Shown here: piece after piece, positions 26,036-34,988 of the stretch
Numbering within the stretch: position 1 is the first letter of the stretch
How the letters are laid out: the number at the start of each line of letters is the position of its first letter
Assembly: GCA_016710465.1 (NCBI GenBank)
Contig: JADJVS010000012.1
Location: 186,001-250,000, forward strand
DNA: 64,000 nt
Origin: Sulfuritalea sp.
GTDB lineage: Bacteria > Pseudomonadota > Gammaproteobacteria > Burkholderiales > Rhodocyclaceae
Reading direction: 5' to 3'
Translations under genes and position numbers: made by a program
Notes under the pieces: generated by a model
What the model was told of the DNA's origin: nothing
Databases searched by the model: none
The model's input: the letters and a program-made list of their open reading frames with translations, nothing else

Positions 26036-26108
26036 TGCATTGCACCAATATTAGGGTATCCGCCTAATTTCTGGCGTTTCACTGCCGATCGGCGGATCTC
26101 CGGACTTG

Positions 26109-27242
26109 TCATGCCTCCAGCCGCCAGAGAGAGGTGGTCTCCCGCGAGCGCGCCGCATGAAGCGCATCGCCCGGGTCGGCGGCGCGCGAATGTACCGGTC
26201 GCGCGTCAAGCCGGCCCGCCACCCGCAGGCCGGCCTGTTCAAAGGCCGCCAGCAGCGACTCGCGCGAGCGCAGGCCGAGTTGTTCGGCCAGGTCCGACAG
26301 AATCAGCCAGGCCTCGCCTCGCGACGCCAGATGGGACCGTATGCCAGCGATAAAGCCGTGCAGCATGCGGCTGTCGGGATCATATACAGCCCGCTCCAGC
26401 GGCGTGCCGGCGCGCCCCGGCAACCACGGCGGGTTGCAGACGATCAGATCTGCCTGCCCCGCCGGAAACAGATCGGCATTCACGACCTCGACCCTGCCGG
26501 CCAGGCCCAAGTTCCGGATGTTCTCGGCGGCGCAAGTCAACGCCCGCGCGTCATTGTCGGTTGCCACTACCCGGCTGGCGCCGCGCCGCGCCAGCAAAGC
26601 CGCCAGCACGCCGGTACCGGTGCCGATATCGAAGGCCATCCGGCACGACGTGGGCAGCGGGGCCTTGGCTACCAGATCGACGTATTCCCCACGCACCGGC
26701 GCAAACACGCCGTAGTGCGGATGGATGCGCGCCTCCAGCGCCGGGACCGGAACCCCCTTCTTGCGCCACTCGTAAGCGCCGATCAGGCCTTGCAGTTCGC
26801 GCAGCGAGGCGACGAAACCCTCCTCTACCGGCCCATGGGCCGCCAGGCAAGCGTCGCGTACCTCGGGCGCCCGGCGCAGGGGAATATGGAAATCCGCATC
26901 GAAGGGTAGCAACACCATTCCCAGCGTGCGGGCGCGCTGCGCCTGGGCAAGGCGATAGCGGTGGAAATCCTCGGCCGCGATCACGCCGGCGGGGGCGGCT
27001 TGGCGCGATTTCCGGTCGATGCGCCTGGCCATGGCCTGAAGCAATTGGCGCGCATTGTGAAAATCGCCGCGCCACAACAGCGCCGTGCCTTCGGCTGCCA
27101 GGCGGAAAGCGGCGTCCGCCGGCATCCGGTCGTCGGCCAGCACCACGCGGCGCGGCGGCGGCAGGCCGGCCAGGGATCGCCAGCGCGCCTGGCACGGGCG
27201 GCCGTCCTCGTCCCAGTCGACACGCCGAGCCGGCGAGCTCAT
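26109..27242 (-). CDS. Class I SAM-dependent methyltransferase, HemK/RsmC-like
   Basis: About 377 aa. The C-terminal half carries the Rossmann methyltransferase: motif I FDIGTGTGVLAALLARRG (204-221), ATDND, and NPPW (260-263), the NPPY-type catalytic motif of enzymes that methylate amides or exocyclic amines. The N-terminal 190 residues are family-specific and not recognised. Start ATG 27242 is tentative; ATG 27254 is possible, and neither has a strong ribosome-binding site. The substrate (protein glutamine, rRNA or other) cannot be assigned. Confidence 0.78.
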   Translation of the reverse strand: MSSPARRVDWDEDGRPCQARWRSLAGLPPPRRVVLADDRMPADAAFRLAAEGTALLWRGDFHNARQLLQAMARRIDRKSRQAAPAGVIAAEDFHRYRLAQAQRARTLGMVLLPFDADFHIPLRRAPEVRDACLAAHGPVEEGFVASLRELQGLIGAYEWRKKGVPVPALEARIHPHYGVFAPVRGEYVDLVAKAPLPTSCRMAFDIGTGTGVLAALLARRGASRVVATDNDARALTCAAENIRNLGLAGRVEVVNADLFPAGQADLIVCNPPWLPGRAGTPLERAVYDPDSRMLHGFIAGIRSHLASRGEAWLILSDLAEQLGLRSRESLLAAFEQAGLRVAGRLDARPVHSRAADPGDALHAARSRETTSLWRLEA

Positions 27243-27421
27243 GAACCTGCCCATGCATGCATGTCGAATCGAGCAATCATTGTCCGAGACCGATGAAAAC
27301 GGAATCGACCATGCTACGCGGCCCGGACGATGCTGTAAATTCGCCCCTTGCACGGGAATCGCCGTAGCGCCGGCGCCGACTCCTGCGATACAGTTCCGTT
27401 CCCGCCGAACTTCCATCCGCC

Positions 27422-28762
27422 ATGCCCGCCCGCCTGCTGTTCACCATCGTCTTCATCGAAGGCTACTGCTCGCTCGGCGCGGAGATCATTGCCTTGCGCA
27501 GACTCATCCCGCATGTCGGCAGTTCGATCGTGGTGACGGCACCGACCATCGGTTTCTTCCTTTTGGCGCTGGCCCTGGGCTACCACTCCGGCAGCCGCGT
27601 CGCCGCGAACTACCGCGCGGTCGTGGCGCGCAACTTCCTGATCTCGGCGACGCTGCTGGGCGGCGGCCTCACCGCAACCACGGTCAACGCGATCTTCGCC
27701 GGCACCCAGGTGGCATTTGCCTATCTGATCTTCATCGGCGGCATCCTCTGTCCGCTGGCCTGGTTGCTGGGGCAGACCGTGCCCATCCTGACCAACCTGA
27801 TGCTCGCCCAACGCAGCGGCGAGGCCGCCGGGCGGGCGTTGTACTGGTCTACCCTGGGCTCTTTTCTCGGCTCGGTCACGCTGTCTCTGCTCTTCATGCA
27901 GGTCTTCGGCGTCTGGGCCGCCGTCTTGCTCGGCACCCTGATGCTGGTCGCCGGCGCCATGCTGGTGCAAAGACCGACGCCGGTCATGGCCGGACTCCTG
28001 GTCGGCGTGCTCGCGCTGGGGCTGTTGCTCAACTTGCGCGACCGCGAGCGCATCGACACCGCCTACGCCGACTACGAGGTGCTGCCGGTCGAGCGCGACG
28101 GCATGATCAGCCCGCGTGCCTTTGTGGTCAACAACCAGTACGCATCGCTGATCGACGACGGCAAGCCGCCCACCTATGCCCGCTACGTACAGCACATCCG
28201 TCGCATCCTGCTCGACGACCTCCGTCTCAATGATCAGGACATCCTGGTGCTTGGCGCCGGAGGATTTTCCTTGTCGCACCGGGAACCGCTGAACCGCTAC
28301 AGCTTCGTCGATATCGACCCGGAAATCCGCGCCATCGCCGAACGCGAGTTCCTGCGCGAGCCCGCGATCGGCAAATTCATCGCGACGGATGCGCGACGCT
28401 TCGTTGCCGGGACGGACAAGCGCTACGACGCGTTGGTAGTCGATGTCTTCAGCGCACGCACCTCGATTCCCGGCCATCTGGTGACCCGGGAGTTCTGGAA
28501 CGATACGCGCCGCGCCTTGAAGCCGGGCGGCGCCATGCTGGCCAACCTGATTCTCGACGGCCAGTTGGCCAGCCCCTACGCGCGAAACCTGCTGGCAACC
28601 ATCGAAAGCGCCTACGGCCGCTGCGCGGTGGAGGTTCTGTACAAGTCCGCGCCGCGCAGCAACGTCATCGTCACCTGTTTCGCCGTCGACGCACGGGAGC
28701 CGACCAGGATTTATGCCGACGAGCGCAACCGCGCGGATCTCGATAGCGCGCGATCGCCGTGA
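27422..28762 (+). CDS. Membrane-anchored spermidine synthase-like protein
   Basis: 446-aa fusion of an N-terminal membrane part (about 6-200, six or seven hydrophobic segments) with a C-terminal spermidine-synthase-like Rossmann domain (about 220-430). The methyltransferase-type fold shows ILVLGAGGFSLS, YSFVDIDPEIRAIAE and YDALVVDVFSARTSIP. Polyamine synthesis is not assured, as many such fusions have unknown substrates; the usual synthase motif GGG(D/E)G is replaced by GAGGF. It is divergent from the preceding methyltransferase. Confidence 0.82.
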   Translation: MPARLLFTIVFIEGYCSLGAEIIALRRLIPHVGSSIVVTAPTIGFFLLALALGYHSGSRVAANYRAVVARNFLISATLLGGGLTATTVNAIFAGTQVAFAYLIFIGGILCPLAWLLGQTVPILTNLMLAQRSGEAAGRALYWSTLGSFLGSVTLSLLFMQVFGVWAAVLLGTLMLVAGAMLVQRPTPVMAGLLVGVLALGLLLNLRDRERIDTAYADYEVLPVERDGMISPRAFVVNNQYASLIDDGKPPTYARYVQHIRRILLDDLRLNDQDILVLGAGGFSLSHREPLNRYSFVDIDPEIRAIAEREFLREPAIGKFIATDARRFVAGTDKRYDALVVDVFSARTSIPGHLVTREFWNDTRRALKPGGAMLANLILDGQLASPYARNLLATIESAYGRCAVEVLYKSAPRSNVIVTCFAVDAREPTRIYADERNRADLDSARSP

Positions 28763-28853
28763 GTCGCACGGCGTCGAAGTCGCGCGTACTTTACAGTAGC
28801 ATGCCTGCGGCACGCGCAGGTAGCGCCCGACCGCTTCCACGGAGACCTCCGAC

Positions 28854-29679
28854 ATGTCTTACCCAAATCGCCCGATAGCCTTCGTTTTGGCCGCATCGAA
28901 CCACGGCAGCCTGATCGTGAATCGCCATGACTACCGGATGATCGACGCCAAGCAGGGCTATGGCGTCGGCTTCCAGATACTCAACAAGAGCTGTTTCGAT
29001 CCCGACGAAATCCGCTTCGCCACGGTCCTGCTCGACAGCCGGCGCGAGTACTTCGGTGACGGCGTGTTTGCCATCGACGGCGGCGCCAACATCGGCGTGC
29101 ACACCATCGAATGGAGCCGTCACATGCATGGCTGGGGTCGGGTGCTGGCCTTCGAAGCGCAGGAGGTGGTCTATTACGCACTGGCGGGGAACATCGCCAT
29201 CAACAACTGCCTGAATGCCCGCGCCCGTCTTGCGGCCCTGGGCGCGGCCTGCGGCGAGCTGGAAATACCGCAGCCCGACTACCCTGGTCCCGGCGAGCTT
29301 CGGCAGCCTCGAATTGCGCCAGAGCGGCGGCAACGAGTTCATCGGCCAGGCGATATCCTATGCCAGCCAGGACTGTGCCCGGGTTCCCATGGTCAGCCTG
29401 GATTCGCTGGACATTGCACGCCTCGACCTGATCAAGATCGACGTCGAAGGAATGGAAGTGGAAGTGTTGCAGGGCGGCCGGGATTTGCTGTGCAAGCTGC
29501 GCCCGCTGATGATCGTCGAAGCCATCAAGGCGGATCGCGCGGCGCTGGAGGCGCTGCTGCTCGGAATGGACTATCGGATTTTCCCGCTCGGCATCAATCT
29601 GCTAGCGGTGCATGCCGCGGATCCGACGCTGCAGCACATTTCGACTTCGGAGAACGGCACCCACTTCGCCCTCTCCTGA
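28854..29679 (+). pseudogene. FkbM-family methyltransferase, frameshifted
   Basis: Starts at ATG 28854 after GGAGAC. The first frame gives AIDGGANIGVHTIEW (73-87, motif I) and then breaks after PDY (near 29282); the +1 frame continues LVPASFGSLELRQ, LIKIDVEGMEVEVLQGG and ends at 29679. Removing one C from the CCC at 29282-29284 restores a 274-aa protein of normal FkbM type, a SAM-dependent O-methyltransferase usually acting on sugars or small metabolites. The lesion could be real or a sequencing error; the rest is undamaged. Confidence 0.8.
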
Positions 29680-29727
29680 GCGAGGCGTTCTCTGCCACGG
29701 CGGCGCTGCCGCAACCCGGCAGCCTTA

Positions 29728-29992
29728 GGGCGTGTTCACAATCATGCGACGGTAGCGCCGGGATCAAATCGGGATGCGATGCAAGGCGCGGCGACGCCGC
29801 GATGTTCTTACCTCGCCAGGAGCCGCAACGCCGCAGCGCGCCCGATTTGCCCCGGCCCTGTGGATTGAGGCCGGACGCGGCGTCTGCGGCGTTGTCGGAC
29901 TTGGCAAGGGATTACCCTTGCCGGCGCCCTCCGCCTTGCATCCATCCGCGTCTGGCCTCAACGCCATCCGTCGAATGATTGTGAACACGCCC
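29728..29992. mobile_element. MITE-like non-autonomous element, 265 bp
   Basis: The 397 bp between fkbM and pmbA hold a 265-bp unit bounded by 25-bp terminal inverted repeats: GGGCGTGTTCACAATCAT then one variable base then CGACGG, with a single mismatch between ends (29728-29752 and 29968-29992). Both ends are flanked by TA (29726-29727 and 29993-29994), a likely target duplication as in IS5/IS427- or IS630-type elements. A second inverted pair lies inside (TTGAGGCCGGACGCGG near 29866 and its near-complement near 29946). No transposase is encoded. Confidence 0.8.
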
Positions 29993-30076
29993 TAGCGACC
30001 TGAGACCACGCACGGGCCGCCAGTGCCCGCGAGGGTTCGCTTCTCGCCGTGGCGCCAGCGCCGACTCCGGTGCAGC

Positions 30077-31416
30077 TCAGTTCCCCGCCACGGTCATTCG
30101 CTCGATCAGGATCGAGCCCACCCGTTTCGAGCCGCGCACTTCGACGTCGTTGCCGATGTCGACCATGCCGCGCAGCATGTCGCGCAGGTTGCCGGCGATG
30201 GTGATCTCTTCCACGGGATAGGCGATTTCGCCCTTCTCGATCCAGTAACCCGCCGCACCGCGTGAATAGTCCCCGGTGACATAGTTCACCCCTTGGCCCA
30301 GCAACTCGGTGACCAACAGGCCGTTGCCCATTTCACGCAGCAGGCCCCGCAAGTCATGCTTTCCCGATTGCACCAGCAGGTTGTGGGAACCACCTGAATT
30401 CCCGGTGGTGGGCATGCCCAGCTTGCGCCCGGAATACGTGGAAAGGAAGTAACCCTGCAGCACGCCCTGGGCGACCACTTCACGGTCATGCGTCGCCACG
30501 CCATCGTCATCGAAGGGAGAGGAGGCAACGCCGCCGCGGATGTGCGGCCGCTCGCTGATATTCATGAAATCGGGAAATATTTTCTTGCCCAGGCTGTCGA
30601 GGAGAAAGCTGGTCTTGCGGTAAAGCGAGCCGCCGGAAACCGCGTGCACAAAGCTGCCGATCAAGCCGGTCGCCAGCGGCGCCTCGAAAATCACCGGGCA
30701 GGTGCGTGTCTTCAGCTTGCGCGAACCCAACCGGGCCAGCGCACGCCGCGCGGCGTAGTCGCCGATCAGCGCCGGATCGGGAAATTCGGCGGCATTGCGC
30801 CGCGAGGGCATACCAGTCGTCGCGCTGCATGTCGTCGCCTTCGCCGGCAATCACCGAGCACGAGACGTAATGCCGGGAGGTGGCGAAGCCGCCCATGAAT
30901 CCCAGGCTGTTGGCGGAGATGAAATGGGACTGCTGCGCAGACACCGTGGCGCCTTCCGAATTTTTCACCAGCGGGCTAACGTCGAATGCCGCCTGTTCGC
31001 AACGCCGGGCGATGTCGATGGCGGCTTCGACGGAAATGTCCCAAGGGTGGAAGAGGTCAAGATCCATGGCGCCCCTGGCCAGAAGCCGCTCTTCCGGCAG
31101 TCCGGCGCAGTCGTCTTCGGCGGTGAATCGGGCGATCGAAAGTGCCGCGTCCACCGTGGACCGGATGGCCGCGAGCGAGAAATCCGAACTGCTGGCGTGG
31201 CCACGGCGCTGCCCCCAGATACACGGTGACGCCCAATCCCTTGTCGCGGTTGTACTCGATGGTTTCGACGTCCTGGCGGCGCACGCTGACGGAATGGCCG
31301 AAGCCCTCGGACACATCGACTTCGCAGGCGCTGGCACCACGCGCGGCGGCGTGATCCAGCGCGGCCTGCGCCAGCACCTCCAGTGCGGATCGAGAATGAG
31401 CAAAGCCGTCGGACAT
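30077..31416 (-). pseudogene. pmbA: Metalloprotease PmbA/TldE, two frameshifts
   Basis: TldD/PmbA-family subunit (with TldD it forms a zinc peptidase that matures modified peptides and degrades CcdA). Three frames join to a full-length product: MSDGFAHSRSALEVL to VTVYLG (start ATG 31416), then QRRGHASSSDFS to MQRDDWYA, then SRRNAAEFPDPALIG to the C-terminus. Removing one base from the CCCCC at 31212-31216 and one from the GGG at 30807-30809 restores 445 aa, equal to the family length. Both are single extra bases in C/G runs, so a sequence error is as likely as decay. Confidence 0.85.
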
Positions 31417-31498
31417 GCGGAAACCCCTGAAATAGGCGAAGCTATAATCATATCCCACGGGGAATGCCTTCCCCTTCGAATGCTCCGGGGACATCACC

Positions 31499-32029
31499 GT
31501 GGAAGAAACTGATAACGAGCTGCCGGAGTACCGCGGGCCCAGCAAATCGCAGCTCAAGCGCGAAATGACGGCCTTGCAGGAACTGGGCGAGGAACTGGTC
31601 GGCCTTTCGCGCGAGCGGCTGGCGAAGATCGACATGCCGGAGCGCTTGCGGGATGCGATCCTCGACGCCCAGCGCATCACCAAGCACGAAGCCCGGCGGC
31701 GCCAGATGCAGTACATCGGCAAGATCATGCGCGACGTGGATGCGGGCCCCTTGCGCGAGGCTCTCGATGAACTCAAGGGCCTTTCCGCGGCGGCCAATGC
31801 GCGTCAGCATCATCTTGAAAACCTGCGCACGCGGCTGATGGAAGACGAGGCGGCCTTCGGCGACCTGGCTCGCGAATTCCCCGCCGCCGACATCCAGCAT
31901 CTGCGCCAGTTGCGGCGCAATGCACTGCGCGAGGCCGAGCAGGGCCGCCCGCCGCGTGCCTACCGCGAGCTGTTCAGGGAATTGCGCGAACTTGGCGGCA
32001 ACGCGCCGCCCGGGGACGCCGAAGCCTAG
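31499..32029 (+). CDS. darP: Ribosome-associated protein DarP (YjgA, DUF615)
   Basis: 176-aa alpha-helical protein of the YjgA/DarP family, which binds late 50S assembly intermediates and promotes peptidyl-transferase centre maturation. Typical features are PEYRGPSKSQLKREM, LPE/MPERLRDAI and KHEARRRQMQYIGKIMR. GTG 31499 is the likely start. The last codons read GCC GAA GCC TAG, with the stop contributed by the left end of the IS1380 element (CCTAG from 32025), so the original C-terminus may have been slightly different. Divergent from pmbA, a common pairing. Confidence 0.9.
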   Translation: MEETDNELPEYRGPSKSQLKREMTALQELGEELVGLSRERLAKIDMPERLRDAILDAQRITKHEARRRQMQYIGKIMRDVDAGPLREALDELKGLSAAANARQHHLENLRTRLMEDEAAFGDLAREFPAADIQHLRQLRRNALREAEQGRPPRAYRELFRELRELGGNAPPGDAEA

Positions 32030-32053
32030 CCCGAATATTTCACGAGAGTAGGT

Positions 32054-32118
32054 CGGCGGAATCGCCGTGAGGCGCGTTAATACTGGTGTCTAGACAGGAT
32101 TAACGGAGTATTCCGCCG
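32054..32118 (+). promoter_or_regulatory. Nested inverted repeats over the transposase leader
   Basis: CGGCGGAAT (32054-32062) pairs with ATTCCGCCG (32110-32118), which ends directly before the transposase ATG, and CGTTAAT (32075-32081) pairs with ATTAACG (32099-32105). In a transcript reading in from outside, this hairpin would bury the ribosome-binding CGGAG (32104-32108), a known way for insertion sequences to avoid expression by read-through. Confidence 0.55.
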
Positions 32119-33432
32119 ATGCCAAATTGTACGCGTGGAGAAATGGAATTTGGGCGCCTGGGTCGTCGCACGATCGAGGCGAATTTCGAGGGCGGCGCAC
32201 TCAGCTCAGACGGTGGTCTGATGTTGCTGCGGCAAGTGGATCAGCGCATCGGACTATCCCGGGCCGTGGCCACGGCACTGCACGACCCGCGCAACCAGGA
32301 TCGCATTACGCACGAGCTGCGCGACCTGGTGGCGCAACGACTGTATGCCTTGTGCTGCGGCTACGAAGACCTGAACGACCATACGGCCTTGCGTAACGAC
32401 CCGCTGATGCAAACCGCGGTCGGCACGAGCGATGAACTGGGCAGCAGCCCGACCCTGTGCCGCCTGGAGAAGCGGGCGACGCGACCCGATGTCGTGGCCC
32501 TGAACCGGGTGCTGGTCGAGCAGTTCATTGCCAGCCAAGGGAGTTGTCCGGGCGAGTTGGTACTGGACATCGACGCCTCGGACATCCCCTTGCACGGGGA
32601 ACAGGAACAGACCGAGTTCCACGCCTATTACGACCACTACTGCTACCTGCCGCTGTATGTGTTCGCTGGCAAGGCCATGCTCGCCTGCGTCCTGCGCCGC
32701 AGCCGGATCGACGGTGCCAGGCATGCGGCCGCCGTGATCAAGCTGATCGTGACCCGGCTGCGCCAGGCGTGGCCGACGGTACGGATCATCGTTCGCGGCG
32801 ATTCGGGGTTCTGCCGGCAACGGCTGATTCGCTGGTGCGAACGCCATGCTGTGGGCTACGTGATCGGGATGGCAAGGAATGCCCGCCTGCAACGTCATGT
32901 GGCGGACTGGGAGCGTCTCATGGAGCAAGCCTACGAGGAGACCCGGACCAAGCAGCGGCTGATCCGGCAGTTCTCCTACGCCGCCAAGAGTTGGGATCGC
33001 GAGCGGCGCCTGATCACCCGCCTGGAGTTTGGCGCCCAAGGCACCAATCCCCGCTTCATCGTCACCAATCTCGACCGTCCCGCCGAGGAACTGTATGACG
33101 ACCTCTACTGCCAGCGCGGCGAGGCCGAGAACCGGATCAAGGAAACTCAACTCGATCTGTTCGGCACGCGGGCCAGTTGCCACACCTTCCTCGCCAACTG
33201 GTTGCGCATCCTCTTCTCGGCCTTGGCCTACACGCTGATGCAGCGCTTGCGTGAAATCGCGCTGGCGAACACAGATCTGGCCAAGGCAACGGCGGCGACG
33301 ATTCGCGTCCGCTTGCTCAAGATCGGCGCGGCGGTGATTCGCAATACGCGGCGCATCCGCATCTTGCTGGCCTCCCACCACCCACTGCGCGACATCTACT
33401 TCATCGCCGCCAACGCCTTGGCGTCCCCATAG
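32119..33432 (+). CDS. IS1380-family DDE transposase
   Basis: 437-aa transposase with an N-terminal region containing NFEGGALSSDGGLMLLR, typical of IS1380, and the DDE catalytic core: Asp in LVLDIDASDIPLHG (about 150), Asp in VRGDSGF (about 229) and Glu in QRGEAENRIKE (about 340). The frame is intact, so the element may still be active. Codon use is similar to the host genes. Confidence 0.95.
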   Translation: MPNCTRGEMEFGRLGRRTIEANFEGGALSSDGGLMLLRQVDQRIGLSRAVATALHDPRNQDRITHELRDLVAQRLYALCCGYEDLNDHTALRNDPLMQTAVGTSDELGSSPTLCRLEKRATRPDVVALNRVLVEQFIASQGSCPGELVLDIDASDIPLHGEQEQTEFHAYYDHYCYLPLYVFAGKAMLACVLRRSRIDGARHAAAVIKLIVTRLRQAWPTVRIIVRGDSGFCRQRLIRWCERHAVGYVIGMARNARLQRHVADWERLMEQAYEETRTKQRLIRQFSYAAKSWDRERRLITRLEFGAQGTNPRFIVTNLDRPAEELYDDLYCQRGEAENRIKETQLDLFGTRASCHTFLANWLRILFSALAYTLMQRLREIALANTDLAKATAATIRVRLLKIGAAVIRNTRRIRILLASHHPLRDIYFIAANALASP

Positions 33433-33600
33433 CAAAAAAACGAGTGCGTCCCCGACATGCTGATCTTCGGGGGTTGGGGGAAGTCCGTCTGAAATTCGCT
33501 CGATTGATCAAAACTTGATCAACTATCCCTTCCGAGCATCACGATCAACGCGTTCGGCATAGTTCCACAGCCAAATCATCGGGCCGGTGAAATATCCGGG

Positions 33601-33873
33601 CTAGGCGCTTTCGGTTTGGGCGGCCGCCTGGGCCTCGACCACGGGGTCGAGAATCATCAGCAAGGCTTGCGCATGCTCTGCGGCGTCGCGGCCCAGACCG
33701 GTCAGGTAACCGCCGTCGACCAGGGTCAGCAAACCCTTGGCGTGCAAGCGCCGGGTTGCGGCAATGACCTCGGGCGCCGCCGTCGTGTGCACCTTGATGC
33801 CCTGCTGGCTGGTCTCGAGATTGAAGCGCACCAAGGTGTTCAGCTCATGGACAAGCTCGGACGTGAAGGGCAT
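33601..33873 (-). CDS. TIGR02647 family protein
   Basis: 90-aa small protein with the TIGR02647 pattern: FTSELVHELNTLVRFNLETSQQGIKVH, then RLHAKGLLTLVDGGYLTGLGRDAAEHAQ, which resembles a winged-helix module. Function is unknown. Its last residues (after about 78) and the TAG stop run into the right end of the IS1380 element; the stop is part of the IS terminal repeat, so the original end may be lost. Confidence 0.75.
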   Translation of the reverse strand: MPFTSELVHELNTLVRFNLETSQQGIKVHTTAAPEVIAATRRLHAKGLLTLVDGGYLTGLGRDAAEHAQALLMILDPVVEAQAAAQTESA

Positions 33874-33974
33874 GTTGGTTCCTCGGTCGGGGGTTGGGCT
33901 GGGCGGTCGGGATCATTCTAGCCTCGGGATCGATCGCGGCATCGTTTCCGCGCGAGGATTTGAAGGCGGGTGGG

Positions 33975-34916
33975 CTACAGGCCGGGATCGGCCCCCTCCG
34001 CCCGCAGCGTCGCCTCGATCACCTGCCTGCCTAGCTGAGGAGCCAGGAGCTGCATGAAGTCGTATTCATGATGGCGCAGCCAGGCATCGCGGCGAAACGC
34101 GACACGAGTGGTATTGCCTTCGAATAAATGGGTCGCCGGCAATCCCGCCAAAGCCGTGTCCCGCAGCGGATCGAAGGCCATCTCGGCGATGATGCCGACA
34201 CCCAGCCCAAGTGCGACATAGGTCTTGATCACATCCGAATCGATCGCGGTGAGCATCACGTTCGGGCGCAACTGCTGGCGCTCGAAGGCCCGATCGACGC
34301 GCGAGCGTCCGGTAAAGGTGGCGTCATAGGTGATCAGGGGAAACTCGGCAAGCGCCGCCAAGGTCAATGGCCGCCGATCCAGCAGGGGATGGCCCAGCGG
34401 CGTCACCACCAGATGCGCCCATTGGAAGCAGGGCAAGGTCAGCAGCTCGTCACGGTGGTCGAGCGCCTCGGTGGCGATCCCGAGGTCGGCGCTGCGATCG
34501 AGGACCCAGCCGGCAACCTGCTCCGGACTGCCCTGCTGGAGTTGCAGGCGTATCGTCGGGTGCTGCCCGACGAAACGCTGTATGACGGACGGTAAGGTGT
34601 AACGCGCCTGGGTATGGGTGGTGGCGATCGAGAGCTGCCCGCCACCCTCGGCGGCGAAATCCTCGCCGACCCGTTTCATGTTCGCCGCCTCCGCAAGGAT
34701 GCGCCTCGCCATCTCCAGCACCACCCGGCCCGGGGGCGTGATCTGCACCAGGCGCTTGCCTGCCCTTTCAAAGATTGCCAACCCCAACTCCTCCTCGAGC
34801 ATGGCGATCTGCTTGGAGACACCGGGCTGTGAAGTGAAGAGCGCCGCGGCGGCGGCGGAGATATTGAGCCCGCGTCGCTCGACTTCCACCAGGTAACGCA
34901 ATTGCTGGAGCTTCAT
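33975..34916 (-). CDS. cysB: LysR-type regulator of sulfur assimilation, CysB-like
   Basis: 313-aa LysR regulator. The N-terminal helix-turn-helix (MKLQQLRYLVEVERRGLNIS, then TSQPGVSKQIAMLEEELG) and the effector domain with THTQARYTLP, QGSPEQVA and TAIDSDVIKTYVALGLGVGI are hallmarks of CysB/Cbl proteins, which bind acetylserine or APS. It is divergent from the sulfite exporter and cys genes, so it probably activates them. A strongly AT-rich segment (34917-34988) between the genes is the likely binding region. Confidence 0.9.
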   Translation of the reverse strand: MKLQQLRYLVEVERRGLNISAAAAALFTSQPGVSKQIAMLEEELGLAIFERAGKRLVQITPPGRVVLEMARRILAEAANMKRVGEDFAAEGGGQLSIATTHTQARYTLPSVIQRFVGQHPTIRLQLQQGSPEQVAGWVLDRSADLGIATEALDHRDELLTLPCFQWAHLVVTPLGHPLLDRRPLTLAALAEFPLITYDATFTGRSRVDRAFERQQLRPNVMLTAIDSDVIKTYVALGLGVGIIAEMAFDPLRDTALAGLPATHLFEGNTTRVAFRRDAWLRHHEYDFMQLLAPQLGRQVIEATLRAEGADPGL

Positions 34917-34947
34917 GGACAGAGTATATCCAATAGTTATATATAAA

Positions 34948-34977
34948 TTGCCAGAAAGTATTTTTCAAGACTATATA
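34948..34977 (+). promoter_or_regulatory. Promoter of the tauE-cys operon
   Basis: TTGCCA (34948-34953), 18 bp, TATATA (34972-34977) lies in an AT-rich stretch that contrasts with the GC-rich surroundings. CysB sites are AT-rich and poorly conserved, and this gap is the only place for one. The transcript would start near 34984. Confidence 0.5.
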
Positions 34978-34988
34978 ACCTAACTACG

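Larger units (their letters stand above)
32025..33605 (+). mobile_element. Complete IS1380-family insertion sequence, 1581 bp
   Basis: Terminal inverted repeats of 19 bp with one mismatch (CCTAGCCCGRATATTTCAC) lie at 32025-32043 and, inverted, at 33587-33605; IS1380 elements characteristically begin with CCT. The element holds one intact transposase. I see no target duplication: the flanks read CGAAG on the left and CGCTT on the right. The 170 bp after the transposase hold two TTGATCAA palindromes (33504-33511 and 33515-33522) but no gene. Confidence 0.88.

Noticed and set aside
23742..26054. 770-codon open frame on the plus strand opposite the acetate kinase fusion
   Set aside because: It mirrors the coding strand with high GC third positions, has no recognisable domain, and the minus frame has three strong domains.
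33504..33522. Two TTGATCAA copies as a separate regulatory site
   Set aside because: They lie inside the IS1380 element downstream of its transposase; no gene start is near, so no function is claimed.
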